Of a DNA stretch of 64,000 nucleotides, positions 1 to 11,188 are shown in pieces; position 1 is the stretch's first letter, and the number at the start of each line of letters is the position of its first letter. Source of the stretch: Neoarius graeffei (lineage: Eukaryota; Chordata; Actinopteri; Siluriformes; Ariidae); assembly GCF_027579695.1 (NCBI RefSeq), contig NC_083572.1, positions 16,477,415 through 16,541,414 of the forward strand. Direction: 5' to 3'. The notes below the pieces were generated by a model. That model was not told the DNA's origin. It ran no database searches and saw only the letters and a program-made list of their open reading frames with translations. Position numbers and translations under genes: made by a program.

Positions 1-358
1 TCGCGTTTTTATCCCTGACATACAGTATAATGCAGGGGGTTAGAGCGATCACTCAATTTGTCTGTCTGTCCTTCCGTCTGTAAACCTTTTAGTTTCTGGA
101 GCATAACTCAAAAACTATTAGGAATTTTTTTTTTCCACAGAGCCTCATTTATGTTAAGTGAGTTGTGCCTTTTCACATTTTGGGATTTCTGTGATCTATT
201 TTTCCATACTTCCATGGAAACCATTTCAACTTGGGGAAAATTTGGAGTGGGGTTTCATGTGGGAGCCGGGAAGGGTGATGTATACAGTATGTATGTCATC
301 TCCTGATGACTCTTGTTTTAAAGGACCTGATGCTGTATATGTTTATATGTAGTTAATT
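1..358. other. Intronic or intergenic sequence, no gene seen
   Basis: No splice-bounded coding segment or recognised repeat terminus is visible here. Short open frames lack coding character. It probably lies in the PITPNC1 intron upstream of the first exon in the window, because the domain starts well before that exon. Confidence 0.4.
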
Positions 359-360
359 TA

Positions 361-887
361 CACTACCGTTCAAAAGTTTGGGGTCACTTTGAAATGTCCT
401 TATTTTTGAAAGAAAAGCACTGTTCTTTTCAATGAAGATCACTTTAAACTAATCAGAAATACACTCTATACATTGCTAATGTGGTAAATGACTATTCTAG
501 CTGCAAATGTCTGGTTTTTGGTGCAATATCTCCATAGGTGTATAGAGGCCCATTTCCAGCAACTCTCACTCCAGTGTTCTAATGGTACAATGTGTTTGCT
601 CATTGCCTCAGAAGGCTAATGGATGATTAGAAAACCCTTGTACAATCATGTTAGCACAGCTGAAAACAGTTGAGCTCTTTAGAGAAGCTATAAAACTGAC
701 CTTCCTTTGAGCAGATTGAGTTTCTGGAGCATCACATTTGTGGGGTCGATTAAATGCTCAAAATGGCCAGAAAAATGTCTTGACTATATTTTCTATTCAT
801 TTTACAAATTATGGTGGTAAATAAAAGTGTGACTTTTCATGGAAAACACAAAATTGTCTGGGTGACCCAAACTTTTGAACGGTAGTG
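361..887. mobile_element. Non-autonomous Tc1-type MITE
   Basis: The element starts CACTACCGTTCAAAAGTTTG and ends with the inverse CAAACTTTTGAACGGTAGTG. TA lies on both sides (359-360 and 888-889), as expected for the IS630/Tc1/mariner superfamily. It has no transposase frame. A second, heavily interrupted copy lies at 40399-44446, and comparing the two defines the insertion points there. Confidence 0.85.
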
Positions 888-1038
888 TAGCAAAATATTT
901 TATTTATTCAAAGTGACCTTATAACTGAGACAGCATTTTAATTTTACCTGCTGTATCCTGGGCAGTGTCTCGGTCCTACCTTAGAACACCGAACACAAGG
1001 CAAGAATATTCCTTTGATTTTCTAAGGCGTCGTGTATA

Positions 1039-2219
1039 CAGTACCAGTCAAAAGTTTGGACACTTACTAATTCAGTGGTGTGTGTTTGTTGTTGTTTTTT
1101 TTAATTCAGACACTTCATGTCTTAAAGGAACAGTCCACCGTACTTCCATAATGAAATATGCTCTTATCTGAATTGAGACGAGCTGCTCCGTACCTATCCG
1201 AGCTTTGCGCGACCTCCCAGTCAGTCAGACACGCTGTCACTCCTGTTAGCAATGTAGCTAGGCTCAGTATGGCCAATGGTATTTTTTGGGGCCGTAGTTA
1301 GATGCGACCAAACTCTTCCGCGTTTTTCCTGTTTACATAGGTTTATATGACCAGTGACATGAAACAAGTTCAGTTACACAAATTGAAACGTAGCGATTTT
1401 CTATGCTATGGAAAGTCCGCACTATAATGACAGGCGTACTAACACCTTCTGCGCGCTTCGGCAGCGCATTGATACGGAGCTCAGATATCAGTGCGCTGCC
1501 GAAGCGCGCAGAAGGTGTTAGTACGCCTGTCATTATAGTGCGGACTTTCCATAGCATAGAAAATCGCCACGTTTCAATTTGTGTAACTGAACTTGTTTCA
1601 TGTCACTGGTCATATAAACCTATGTAAACAGGAAAAACGCGGAAGAGTTTGGTCGCATCTAACTACGGCCCCAAAAAATACCATTGGCCATACTGAGCCT
1701 AGCTACATTGCTAACAGGAGTGACAGCGTGTCTGACTGACTGGGAGGTCGCGCAAAGCTCGGATAGGTACGGAGCAGCTCGTCTCAATTCAGATAAGAGC
1801 ATATTTCATTATGGAAGTACGGTGGACTGTTCCTTTAAAGTAATGACGGATGTCGTTTCTCTTTACTTAGTCGAGCGCTTCTTGGCATAATATGGATTAC
1901 TACGGTTGTAGAATAGGGCTATTTACTGTGTTTTTTATTATGTACTGTTTGCTAATTGATCTCAAACACATTCAGAAGGCAAGGAATTGCACTAATTAAC
2001 TTTTGATGAGGCACACTTGTTAATTGAAAAGCTTTCCAGGTGACGACCTCGTGAAGCTGGTTAAGATGACGCCAATAGTGCGCAAAGCGTCATCAAGGTA
2101 AACGCTGGCTACTGTGAAGAATCACAATAGTTCTGATGTCTTCGGTACAACGTCAAAAAATGGTCAAAAAATGCCGAAAAACTTATGACTAGTTGCGTCC
2201 AAACTTTCGACTGGTCCTG
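1039..2219. mobile_element. Degenerate Tc1-like element interrupted by a hairpin element
   Basis: The left end CAGTACCAGTCAAAAGTTTG is mirrored at the right end (CAAACTTTCGACTGGTCCTG), and TA flanks both ends. The TTAA-flanked hairpin at 1126-1834 sits inside it. The remaining about 470 bp has no transposase frame, so this is a non-autonomous relic. Confidence 0.75.
1126..1834. mobile_element. TTAA-flanked foldback (hairpin) transposon, copy 1
   Basis: The whole element is a near-perfect palindrome with arms of about 350 bp meeting near 1480. Each end reads AGGAACAGTCCACCGTAC going inward and is flanked by TTAA (1122-1125 and 1835-1838). The same open frame of about 74 codons therefore appears on both strands, a by-product of symmetry and not a gene. 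TTAA duplication fits the piggyBac or Kolobok superfamilies; there is no transposase. Further copies lie at 15918-16641 and 22930-23555. Confidence 0.9.
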
Positions 2220-2221
2220 TA

Positions 2222-3300
2222 TATACGTACAATCGTTACACGTTCCACACATACCAGTATGTTTTTAGAAGGTGGAAGGAAACGTGTGCCAACACACTGA
2301 GAACATGTAAAGCTCCTCACAGACTGTAATCAGAGCTTAGAATAGTAGTAGTAATAATAATACTTAGCTTACATTAAAAGTTGTGCATATGAAGAGAAAG
2401 TAACTAGATAAGGACTTGTAAGCTGCTAGAGAGATTTTCAGCTGTCGTTAAATTAGTGTAATTAATACAACCGCCGTACAGTGTAGTGGAATTCATCCAG
2501 ATGCCTTTCCTGTCCAACACCTAATGTACTGGTGCATGATGAAAACGGAGGCTTATAACCAGTATCTCAGTCTGGTTTTGCATCATTTGGAGTCTCTGGG
2601 ATTATGAGACTCCTTGCTGTTTAGCTCAGTGGGTGTGAACATCACATTTGCGGGGGACTCTGTTATACCCGCTGATTTTCTTGCATTCAGAGCGCGCAAA
2701 AGATTAAGGGAGCTATTGTGAGCATTATAGGCAGTACAAACCTGTCGAGAGCGCTCTCTCCCTCTCTCCGTGCCTGTAGCTGTGCGTCGCCTGTCCTCCC
2801 CCGGAGCACAGTGAGATTACTTATTGTGTGAGCACACTGCCAGCACTGACGCTCTTTTTCAACCTCTCCGACACATCTAAAGTCATTCTTGTTACACTGG
2901 ATGGTACTTATACTGTACATGCATTCATACCAAGACACATTTTGCTTTTAGATACCTTGTATGTCAATAAATGTCAAACCCACATCTCCCTCTAGTGGAA
3001 ATATTGCTAAATTAATGAGCCTTGGAGGTTTATGGAATAACGGGGGTGGAGTGTTTCGGTATCGAATTCCTGAAAACAGTACAATACTCATTAATACAAT
3101 AATAATCCTGCCAATGAAGACGCCTTTTCCTTTTGCGCATCATTATTAAGTATACATTATTATTGGATTAGTTGATGATTGCGATCAAATCTCAGTCAGG
3201 AAGTCAGGGTCGAACTGGGGACTCTGGATCTGTGAGGCCGCAGATAATGAACGACTAGTGTCCGAAAGATGCCGTTCCTCTTGTACCCAAAGTTTTTACT
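2222..3300. other. About 1.1 kb with no gene or recognised element
   Basis: I see no splice-bounded coding frame. Around 3205-3245 there is a weak resemblance to a reversed tRNA-type B box, which could mark a SINE remnant, but it is too short to call. Confidence 0.35.
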
Positions 3301-3565
3301 ATAGATGACTTGCAACCACGTGATCAAAATGTGCTACGTCATGAGCGTCCGCCATGATGGTGGATATGGAGCACTTGCATGTGACGTCACAGCCGATCCA
3401 GATTGTGACAGACGCCATCTTGTCGGTCAAACGCCATATTCCACCTTCTACTTCTGGTTCTACTTCTGCTTTTACTTCTACCTTTTCTTCTGAAAAACCC
3501 TACTATATACAATTCTACTACAACGGCTGCGGCTACAAGCTCTCGCTACCTGTGCACGTTTTTTT

Positions 3566-3907
3566 ATGTTTTTTGTGTGTATTTTTGCGTGTTGTTCGTC
3601 TGTACCGGACTTCAATATCCACTACAACCGTATGGACTTACTGGACATTGGTTTCCAGCAGAAAATGACGGTTTGTAGCGATTTCCATCGCATGCACAAC
3701 ATTCCGGACGAGAAAAAAAAAATTCCGGACGAGATAGCAAGACCAGCGGGGTCTCTGTGGATTGTTATCGGAAGCAAAGCGAAGGAGGCGGCGCCGGGAG
3801 CGAAGCAAAAGCGAGGCTGCAGAGCCGGCCTGTTGACTAAGCTCAGAAAACAGCCACTCAAATCTCCACTGCTAAGCCTCTACCTCTCCAACGGCAGATC
3901 CATGTAA
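3566..3907 (+). pseudogene. LINE ORF2 start captured in a DNA transposon
   Basis: The frame contains the block RGCRAGLLTKLRK followed by PLLSLYLSNGRSM. This resembles the short lead-in to the endonuclease domain of CR1/L2/Rex-type non-LTR retrotransposon ORF2 (pattern R-x-G-x-R-A-G...PLPS...LxNxRSL). It stops at once after that. The homologous piece in the 52591-53585 element is on the - strand there (about 53035-53414), with a frame change. Because both copies keep it at the same place inside the same ends, it was captured before they spread. The identification is by motif only. Confidence 0.4.
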
Positions 3908-3984
3908 ACAAGACGGACGATTTGGAATTACAGCTGGAATTACCTTATTCTATTCTATAATCGGCTGGTCAGTGCTATACTCAA

Positions 3985-4310
3985 TACTTAAGTGACTTAC
4001 CCGTCCAATGAGGATTCTTGTTTACAAGATGCCACATCTGAGTCGCTGACAAATCCTGAATTTCTGTAAAGATAACTGTCCAGAGATTTATAGGCACGCA
4101 GTGCTTCACCAATGAACAGCGAGGGAAAGTTAATGAGGTAATTATACACGTCCGGGTATTCCGCTGGCAGTTCAAAATCCGGTCGTGAAAACTCCGTCTG
4201 GTAAGCCATAAGGGTCACAAATCTGTAGATCGTTTATTTTAGACATATATCTAGTTATCTGTTCATTAGAAAAATGAGCCGTGTAGTCCGTCGGTTGAAA
4301 TTGATCCATT
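3985..4310 (-). pseudogene. YPD-motif (YqaJ/SWIM-type) transposon protein, N-terminal fragment
   Basis: Reading leftward from about 4310, the frame begins MDQFQPTDYTAHFSNEQ and later has EYPDVYNYLINFPSL and GEALRAYKSLDSYL. The YPDxYNYL...GExLxAYKSL signature is typical of transposon-associated proteins in fish and invertebrates that continue into a YqaJ exonuclease-type region. A frame shift near 4215 separates the two halves. Only the first exon is present; a GTAAGT-type donor follows in the related copies. Confidence 0.5.
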
Positions 4311-4382
4311 CTGTACACAAGTGCAGCAGTATTCAGCGGTGTTTTTGACCGACAAGATGGCGGTTGTGTACTTTCCGGTCAC

Positions 4383-4739
4383 GTGACTGCAAGATCTCTA
4401 TACAAAGCAACTAGGACGGCAGCCGCTGAAAGCGCGTCTGTCAACAATGCTGAATTTCCTCACTATTACCACGATTTGAACAGTCAAGCGAAGATTCGAT
4501 ACAAAGAGAAGATAGATATGTGTGGTCTTGACCCTTATTATTTGAAAAAGTCAGACTTTTCTGAAGATGAGACGCTTTTACCGACCATCGAGTACCCAGA
4601 TATCGTGTTCTATCTGGTTCGGCTGCCGAAGAATCAAGTCCCACTTTGGACGAAACACAGCCCATGTTCTGAGCGGGTGCCCAGTCTGGATCGTTTCTAT
4701 CGTATAATTTTGCTGGCGTTCCTAGAAGCGAAATGGTAA
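4383..4739 (+). pseudogene. Diverged YPD-motif transposon protein fragment
   Basis: The frame contains FPHYYHDLNSQAKIRYKEKI, then GLDPYYLKK and EYPDIVFYLVRLP. It is the same protein type as in the nested element (EYPD followed by an aromatic and YL), but clearly diverged. Its 5' end was cut by the nested insertion ending at 4399, so the apparent start codon lies in the other element and is not real. Confidence 0.45.
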
Positions 4740-4862
4740 TACATGTGTTAAAATTATAACAACGACCGAGCGAACCACAAGAAGAGAGTGCTCATTTTAT
4801 AGCAAAATTCTACCAAAACGAAATAAAATTCTTCCACGATGATATTCAAAAGTTTCTTGATC

Positions 4863-5077
4863 TCACCTGGGATAAAATGATCACTGCAAACACGAGCTGT
4901 TTTGGTTTTAGTCTCTGTTAGCTCAGCCCTGCCGATGTTGTTCAGCCGTGCTCGTCTCCTGTCCGTACTAAGCCTCAGAGTTTTCTTGCTCTCTTTCCGA
5001 ATCATGGACGGAATTCGAAAAAATCGGAACGTGCCACGGTCACGAGTACTGTTGAGACCACAACCGTATACAGCACA
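4863..5077 (-). pseudogene. THAP zinc-finger exon of the outer transposon
   Basis: Translating leftward from 5077 gives CAVYGCGLNSTRDRGTFRFF, then RIPSMIRKESKK, and later VCSDHFIPG. This is the C2CH THAP pattern: C-x4-C near the start, and C-x2-H-F about 55 residues later. It ends at a GTGAG splice donor (plus-strand CTCAC at 4863). No start codon is seen in frame and an AG acceptor lies just upstream. THAP domains bind DNA in P-element, Kolobok and related transposases. Confidence 0.6.
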
Positions 5078-5468
5078 AAGAATATGGCATAGCTAAAAAC
5101 ACTTAAAGCAGTGGAAAAACAGAGTTGCGCACGCATGATTGTTTTGAATGGAATGTCGCTTTTGTACTGTATAGCCACCAACATGGCCGACATCCAGGTT
5201 TCTGTTTTGCTTTGACGTCACTTGCAAGTCAAGGATATCAACTCGTATCACTGAAGTACACCGTGGTTGCTTCCTTGATTCTTCTTCTTCAGACATCATG
5301 CGTACAAGTAGTTGACTAGTTGAAACAAAAGCTGATTCAGGATATTGCTATTTTTTACTTGGGCTGTTTTATTAGTGCAGTTAAATGTTGATAAACTACA
5401 GTGAAATAAAAATCAAACGAGTGCTGTAAAAGTGTAAAATAATTTGTGTTTCATGTTACACTATTTAA

Positions 5469-7778
5469 AACTAGAATTCTAGAGATTTTTGTCCCAAGCC
5501 AAAGGGGTGCCCCTCCTCTTTCTCCCCACACAAGCTCACCCCTCCCTCTTCAGCATAGTTATGATGTATGCTTCTTTATATTGTTATGCAAATGTTAAGT
5601 GCGGGTCAGTTTGAGCAAACAGCACCTGACGAAGAGATGAAACCATGTGCTTGACAAATAAGTTAAAAAAAAAAAAAGAATGCAAATGTAGACTGTGTGA
5701 AGTCCAAATTGATGGTAATAAGAAACTGCTGTTAATTTGTATAGTCAACATGTCAATTTACTGTGTTTGTTTGTTTGTTTTAAATCTTCCCTCATTCAAA
5801 GTTCGGTCACACATATTAACATGAACTTGTACATGTATTCAATTCATAGTTCAGCCCCAAAAATGATTTTTTTTTTTTTTTTTTTTTTACAAGCCGCACT
5901 GAACCCAATGTCAAATTTTGGATCAGAAATTAAAACGATCAAATTTCACCTACGTTTTTTTTGGAGTCTACTTTATCGATCTAAGCAAATCAGTAGTTTC
6001 ATGACAATGCATCGCTATAAGCAGGGTTCTCCACGGATTGAAAATATAGGGGGGGTGGGGGTCAATCGGATGACCTTGAAACAAATTTGCATAAATTTAC
6101 ATATGTAATTTGCATAAAAATACTCTTAAATAGTAATCATTTAGAATAGAGGAATCAATTGGACTGGTACAAAACACATCATACATCAAACATTACACAC
6201 TTGCACATCATATTCAGACACATTGAAATGGAACTGGAAAAAATATTTTTTTTTTATTTAGCAAACTACAAAAAAAGAACAGAAAAGTACAGAAAAGTTT
6301 TTGTATTAACTATATTCACACTGCTCCACAAAAGCTGACATTGTTCGAGATGGAAATATAATTGCAGGCACCACTGGAAAAAAAAAATTTTTTTAGAGAG
6401 TAAAGTACATTGAAAAGATGTTGTTTTAACTATATTTACACTGCTCCATGGCTATATTTACACTGCTCCATGGCTATATTTACACTGCTCTATGGCTATA
6501 TTTACACTGCTCCATCCATGTTCACCAGTTAACAGTCTAAGAAGATAAAGAAAAATTACATTGTAATTTAAACTCACCAACTTTGAACTTTTTGTTTTTA
6601 TCCTTTATTTCTCTGCCGACAATAACAGTTATCTCGAACTTGGTGTCGATTCACACGTTATTATAAAGGCGTGTTATCTCCCGGCGCAAGAACAATGTGT
6701 CAAAAACGCCGAAGTGTGAAACGCTTTTCTTAGACTATAATCGTCAGACTGACTAAACTAATTGCTGGTAAATGAGTTTCACACTCGGGTGTTGTCGCGT
6801 TGTCGGTACTCCAACAGAGAAAGGCTATCTGTCACAAAGAAAACAAAGGGACGTCTCTTCCTTTTGTAAAGGGGCGGCAGAAATTAAACGGGGGCGGGAA
6901 TCACAGAAAGGGGGGCGGCCCACACCTCTAAAACCCCTCGTGGAGAACCCTGGCTATAAGACAAGGAACGCGTGAGGAAACCCGGATGGTCACCAAATAA
7001 TTTTCCAAGGTGCGAGCCTGAGACATGATAATGCATTGTATTTCATACCACAATATGAAAGTCGTTTTTGTTTTTGCCCGTTATCTCTACCACTTCTCTT
7101 GAGTGAGCATCGTTCACGCTCCGTGTGAACTACACTGACCTTCACGTTCATTAGTTGCAAGCTGATTTGTTGAGTTCACCAAAAATATGAGCATGTTCAA
7201 TGAACAGCACTCATTTAGCACATTCATGCACAACACTGACCAGTTTTACACTCGTACGGTCTCTCTTGAACTTTACATTAGCATTTTTTAAAAAATCTAC
7301 ACAAATTAGCGTTCGATTTTCATTACCGTCAATTTGGACTTCACACAGTCTACACTTTGATTTTTTTTTCCGTATTCTTATTTTCCATCATCCCTACTGT
7401 CACCTTCACGAAATACACTAAAGCATGCCATTGAAGTCGTCGTCTTTTTTTTTTTTTTAACTTAGTTTTATTCTTGCATAAAAGCACACTTCTTACGCCG
7501 TCTCATACCGTCTGTCTTGAACGTTACATGTTCTGCACTACTGAGTGTGTCAGACTTGTCAAGCATACAGCCACACACGTATTCCCCCCCCCCCCTCTTC
7601 CAGGTGCCGCTTCAGTCAAACTGACAAATGTTTGACATTTTGTATAACGATGTCAAGTTTCATAGGTGATAACTGTGCTGAAGAGAGAGGAGTTGAGCCT
7701 GTGTGGGGAGAAAGAGGAGGGGCACCCCCTTGCAACGTCTTGGGACGAAAATGCTCACAGCCCTCCAGAATTCTAGTG
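5469..7778. mobile_element. piggyBac-like non-autonomous element, 2.3 kb
   Basis: The ends AACTAGAATTCT and (inverted) CACTAGAATTCT are flanked by TTAA (5465-5468 and 7779-7782). Inverted similarity continues about 110 bp inward on each side, including a GGGGTGCCCCTCCTCTTTCT block. The TIR resembles the CCCTAGAA start of piggyBac. There is no transposase frame. A 22-bp tandem array lies inside. Confidence 0.75.
6430..6515. repeat. 22-bp tandem array, 4 units
   Basis: The unit CTATATTTACACTGCTCCATGG repeats about four times, with a diverged extra unit near 6309. It lies inside the piggyBac-like element. Confidence 0.85.
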
Positions 7779-8200
7779 TTAAGGACTTGCCAGTTCTTAA
7801 AACGCACTCCTTGTTACTGTTACAGGGTTAAAAATAAATAAATAAATAAAATCATAAACTGTGTATGCTATGTCTGGATGATTTGCTTTTGTCAAATTTA
7901 TGTTGTACATTTCCCAGGATTTTTTTTTTTAGCATGCTATAATTTCAGTACTGATATTGCAGTGTTTAATGTCTTCATCAAGGTTAGAATTTTAATGATC
8001 TTTCTGATTTAGACTAAACGGAATGGCTTAATCAGATGTAGCCCAGGGCGTTTTACTGTAATTACAGTGATAAATGTTTCTTAGTTACTGTCTTGGTGCC
8101 CCAGTTATTTTAATACACTAATGTGCTGTATACTGTGTTCATGCTTCGAGTTTCTCATCTTTCTCACTCTGTAATGTCAATTTTGCGTGCGTGTGCGCAG

Positions 8201-8296
8201 ATCTTTGAAAATGAGCTGAAGGACCAGGAGCGAGAAGTGTGTTTCATCGATATCGCTTACGATGAGATTCCAGATCGCTACTACAAGGAGTCGGAG
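8201..8296 (+). CDS. PITPNC1: PITPNC1 internal exon (lipid-transfer domain)
   Basis: This 96-bp exon encodes 32 residues, starting IFENELKDQEREVCFIDIAY and ending IPDRYYKESE. It is bounded by a TGCGCAG acceptor and a GTGAGC donor, phase 0 at both ends. The residues match the middle of the phosphatidylinositol transfer domain of PITPNC1 (RdgB-beta), a soluble cytosolic protein that moves phosphatidylinositol and phosphatidic acid between membranes. The REVCFIDIA and YYKESE blocks are class II PITP hallmarks. The N-terminal exons lie upstream of the window. Confidence 0.92.
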
Positions 8297-8887
8297 GTGA
8301 GCAATCATAGCCTCTCTGAGGATGCCACATAGCATAATGCGGCCTTTACTGCATGTCTATGGTTAACCTGGTGGACAGAGTTCTGGAGATATGAGCACTT
8401 CTTTACATCTTGATCAAGGAAATCCTAGCTCGCTTGCATTTCAGAATGATCCTTCAGCCAAAAATTTACTGAACAAGCGTTCGCTGAATGTAGACACGTA
8501 ATGTGGCTAACGAAGAAGTGGAGACATTCAGCCTGACCTGGGTGACTGAGCTTCAGACATGTGACCTCTGTAGCTGTACATGGTTCTGTGTAGTATATAC
8601 TCGGACTCGTGCGTTAACTGCATTCGGACTCATAAATTGGAGACGAGGACTCAGATTTTTTTTTTCTTCTTTATTTTTTCTGTAACATGCCATAATAATT
8701 TGGCATGTTATTTTTATCTACACTTATAATACATAGGGCCAAATTACTCAATTCTGATTGGTCAGTCAAGGAGGGCTTTTTTTTTTCCTTAACACGGGGC
8801 CGTATTTCTGAAATGCTATTGGCTAGTAGTTCGTTGCTTGGTTACTTGGTTAAATTTACAACGATGAATGGTATTTGTGTCAGAAAA
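8297..8887. other. Intron sequence, no gene seen
   Basis: No coding segment is visible. The TCTGATTGGTCAGTC block near 8752 looks like transposon-derived sequence, but no paired terminus was found. Confidence 0.3.
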
Positions 8888-8890
8888 CAG

Positions 8891-10292
8891 AATCCAGGGA
8901 CACATGTCTGCCCGGGGGCATTTTGAGTTATTGACAGATTCAGAAAGTACAGTTTCTAAGCTTTCCAATGATGCCTTCCTTGTGGAGATCTGACAATATT
9001 TGAAGAATGTGTGGCCTTTTGAAAGTGTATACCTCTTAAAACAGAAAAGGGAGAAAATCGCCCTCAGAGTTTTCCTTCTCAGTTACTCTGGGTGTAGGGC
9101 GGGCACATAATGGTGCTCATCTGCATGACATTAAGGAAAGCCCTACCCCCTACTAGCTAGCACGATACTACTTTCATGTAAACAAAGATCACCACGTCAA
9201 TTTTCCTTCCATGCAAAGTATGCCCAAAACAATTATGAAGTGCAAAAGTAAGTCCAAAAGTATACTTTAACGCTTTGTGGTTGAAAAATTACTCACACCG
9301 TAAGAAAGAAAGATAGCACGATGATGACACAACTAACACAACGCTAGTTTCATGTAAAGCCTCGGTCACAACCGGCTGTACGTGCTCCTACGGCCGGTCT
9401 ACATGCAAGAAATGCACGAGAGCGCGCATGAAACGCATGAGAGCACGCGTGTGACGTGCTGATTTTCGAGCCGCAGAGGTTCTTTGTCATGTCAAACAAA
9501 CTCTACGGGCGCTTACGTTTTTTTTCAGGTTGCAAGACAAAATTGCGGCCAACGCGCGTCTTTCTCCGTGAACAAAAAAAAAAAAACGCAGCGATTTGAG
9601 AAACGCCAAAAATCGCACGGCCAAAAAATCGTATGTCCGGTTGTGACCTAGGCTTAACCAAACCACAACATTCTCCGTTACATGCAAAAATAACCACACA
9701 GCCTTAGATTAATAAACTTACCCCATCAGAAAGAGAAACGGCGCCTTGCACACACCAATGCCTCCGATGGAATGTAATCCTAGAACGGTCCGTGTATCAT
9801 CCGATCATTCAAGTATTCCATTCAATCTGGAAAACGAGGTTGCGGGGTTTTTTTGCTAGAAATGGTTATCTCCGATGTAAATACCGTGTGTCTGTTTGCT
9901 TCGCGGTGTTTCAGCTCCTCTGCGCTCTGTTTAGCTTGCTCATTCCATAGTGAAATTACATGCCTGTATGCAGTTAAGTAGCCATGCGCTCAGCCCGTAT
10001 CATACAGCTGATTCGCGAAAAAAAAAAAAAGACTTAAATCATGTGAATGGCCCATATGGTAATTTACCCACACCCCCCAGCAGGCTACAGTCCTGACAAA
10101 AACAAGACAATTTGCAACAAAAAATGTATGCTTTTCCAACAAAACAATCTATTATCTGAAATACTGATTGCATTCTTCAAGATCTCAACTTGCACATGAT
10201 GGGAAAAAAACTAAAATCACAAATTTAAAAAAAAAAATGCTTCTTTTGCGATTTATCTCTGATTCGTTTCGGCCGACATGTGTCCCTGGATT
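8891..10292. mobile_element. 1.4-kb TIR element hosting a Harbinger MITE
   Basis: The left end AATCCAGGGACACATGTCTG is mirrored at the right (GACATGTGTCCCTGGATT). No clear target duplication is seen; adding three outer bases gives CAG and CCG, so a hAT origin is possible but unproven. The middle is non-coding and holds the MITE at 9358-9654. Confidence 0.6.
9358..9654. mobile_element. PIF/Harbinger MITE
   Basis: The 297-bp element has ends AGCCTCGGTCACAACCGG and (inverted) AGCCTAGGTCACAACCGG. TAA trinucleotides flank both ends (9355-9357 and 9655-9657), the TWA target duplication of PIF/Harbinger. No coding content. Confidence 0.8.
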
Positions 10293-10571
10293 CGGTGAGG
10301 GGTCACATTTGTAATTCCTTTTAGATCAAGCACAGAGTTTTCTTGCATTTAGCAATCAGCTTTTGTTGAGAAGTTCAATAAAATTTTGTAAACCACTTTC
10401 AAAATCATGTCGTGTCACCGTGTCATGATGAAAGACGCTTTAGAAACTGATTCAAACGTGCAAGATAGTCTCGCGCCCTGATTGGTTCAGAAAACGTGAA
10501 TGACAAATGTTGTGAACTTGAACGGCTTCCGAAGTATGAGTTTGGCCCTGTGATATTATAAACCAGTAATC

Positions 10572-10703
10572 GTATGGTTCCTTGTAAAATTAAGGATCAA
10601 TTTCACTCGTGACTTCAAAGTTTCGCTTCGCGACTCGGGCAATTTTCAAAACTTCGAAATCACTCGTGAAATTAATCCTTAATTTTACTCGGCCCCATAC
10701 GAT
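10572..10703. repeat. Short inverted repeat (hairpin)
   Basis: CGTATGG...GTAAAATTAAGGAT on the left pairs with ATCCTTAATTTTAC...CCATACG on the right, with matching TCACTCGTGA blocks between. It is probably a small foldback MITE. Confidence 0.6.
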
Positions 10704-10719
10704 GCTAATTTCGTGCAAG

Positions 10720-11188
10720 TGTGTCACACCTGCGCGCCTTGGCGTGTGCATCAGATAGACAGCGCATGCGCCGTAAATGACTCACACCTGCACGGGATGA
10801 AGGCGCAATCAGCGCACCTGTATAAAGACTGTTAAATCGCACTTAGTTTGCGAAGTATTGCGTTTTATATCTCCAGTGTGTTCTGGGTCTGCACCCAGGA
10901 GGCATCCTAATCAGCTGCCCGAACCACCTCAGCTGACTCCTTTCAACATGACGGAGCAGCGGCTCGACTCCGAGATCCCTCTGGATGTCTGAGCTGCTAA
11001 CATGTTACCGAGTCTTGTTTCCTGATCTCTGATTTCCTGTTTCTCGTCTTTGATTTTGCCGAGTCTACGATAGCCTGTTTGTGCTTCGCTCGACCTTTTG
11101 CCTGCCGTTCTGGATGGTTTACCTGTCTTCACTTGTATTAATAAACACACCTTCTGCACTTCCATCCGTCTCCCAACCATCTCTGACA
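10720..11188 (+). mobile_element. Candidate solo LTR (Ty3/gypsy-like)
   Basis: The segment starts TGTGTCACACC and ends CTCTGACA. It has a TATAAAG box near 10821 and an AATAAA near 11139, in the order expected of an LTR. No matching target duplication is visible and no internal retroviral gene follows, so it could be a solo or truncated LTR or a chance likeness. Confidence 0.35.

Larger units (their letters stand above)
3368..4399. mobile_element. THAP/YqaJ-type deletion derivative, copy 1, nested in a relative
   Basis: The ends GGAGCACTTGCATGTGACG and (inverted) AGAGATCTTGCAGTCACG are flanked by AT (3366-3367 and 4400-4401). The same ends bound copies at 52591-53585 and 61722-62798. This copy keeps the start of the YPD-motif gene on - and a LINE-like segment on + at about 3700-3907 in place of the THAP exon seen in the 61722 copy. 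It interrupts the outer element at 3303-5234. Confidence 0.75.
3303..5234. mobile_element. THAP/YqaJ-type DNA transposon (ISL2EU-like), outer copy
   Basis: The left end AGATGACTTGCAA and the inverted right end CCTTGACTTGCAA form imperfect terminal inverted repeats that extend about 60 bp (both then contain a GCCAT...GGTGG block). AT dinucleotides flank both ends (3301-3302 and 5235-5236). Inside are a fragment of a YPD-motif protein on + and a THAP domain on -, converging. A related element is inserted at 3368-4399. From what I recall of the family, two-base AT target duplications with THAP and YqaJ-type proteins fit the ISL2EU superfamily; the name is inferred. Confidence 0.6.

Noticed and set aside
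1333..1627. Two 74-codon open frames giving nearly the same protein on opposite strands
   Set aside because: They are a symmetry effect of the palindromic element at 1126-1834, and the same frames are disrupted in the other copies.
2687..2938. 83-codon - frame
   Set aside because: No recognisable motif, no splice sites that fit PITPNC1, and low coding character.
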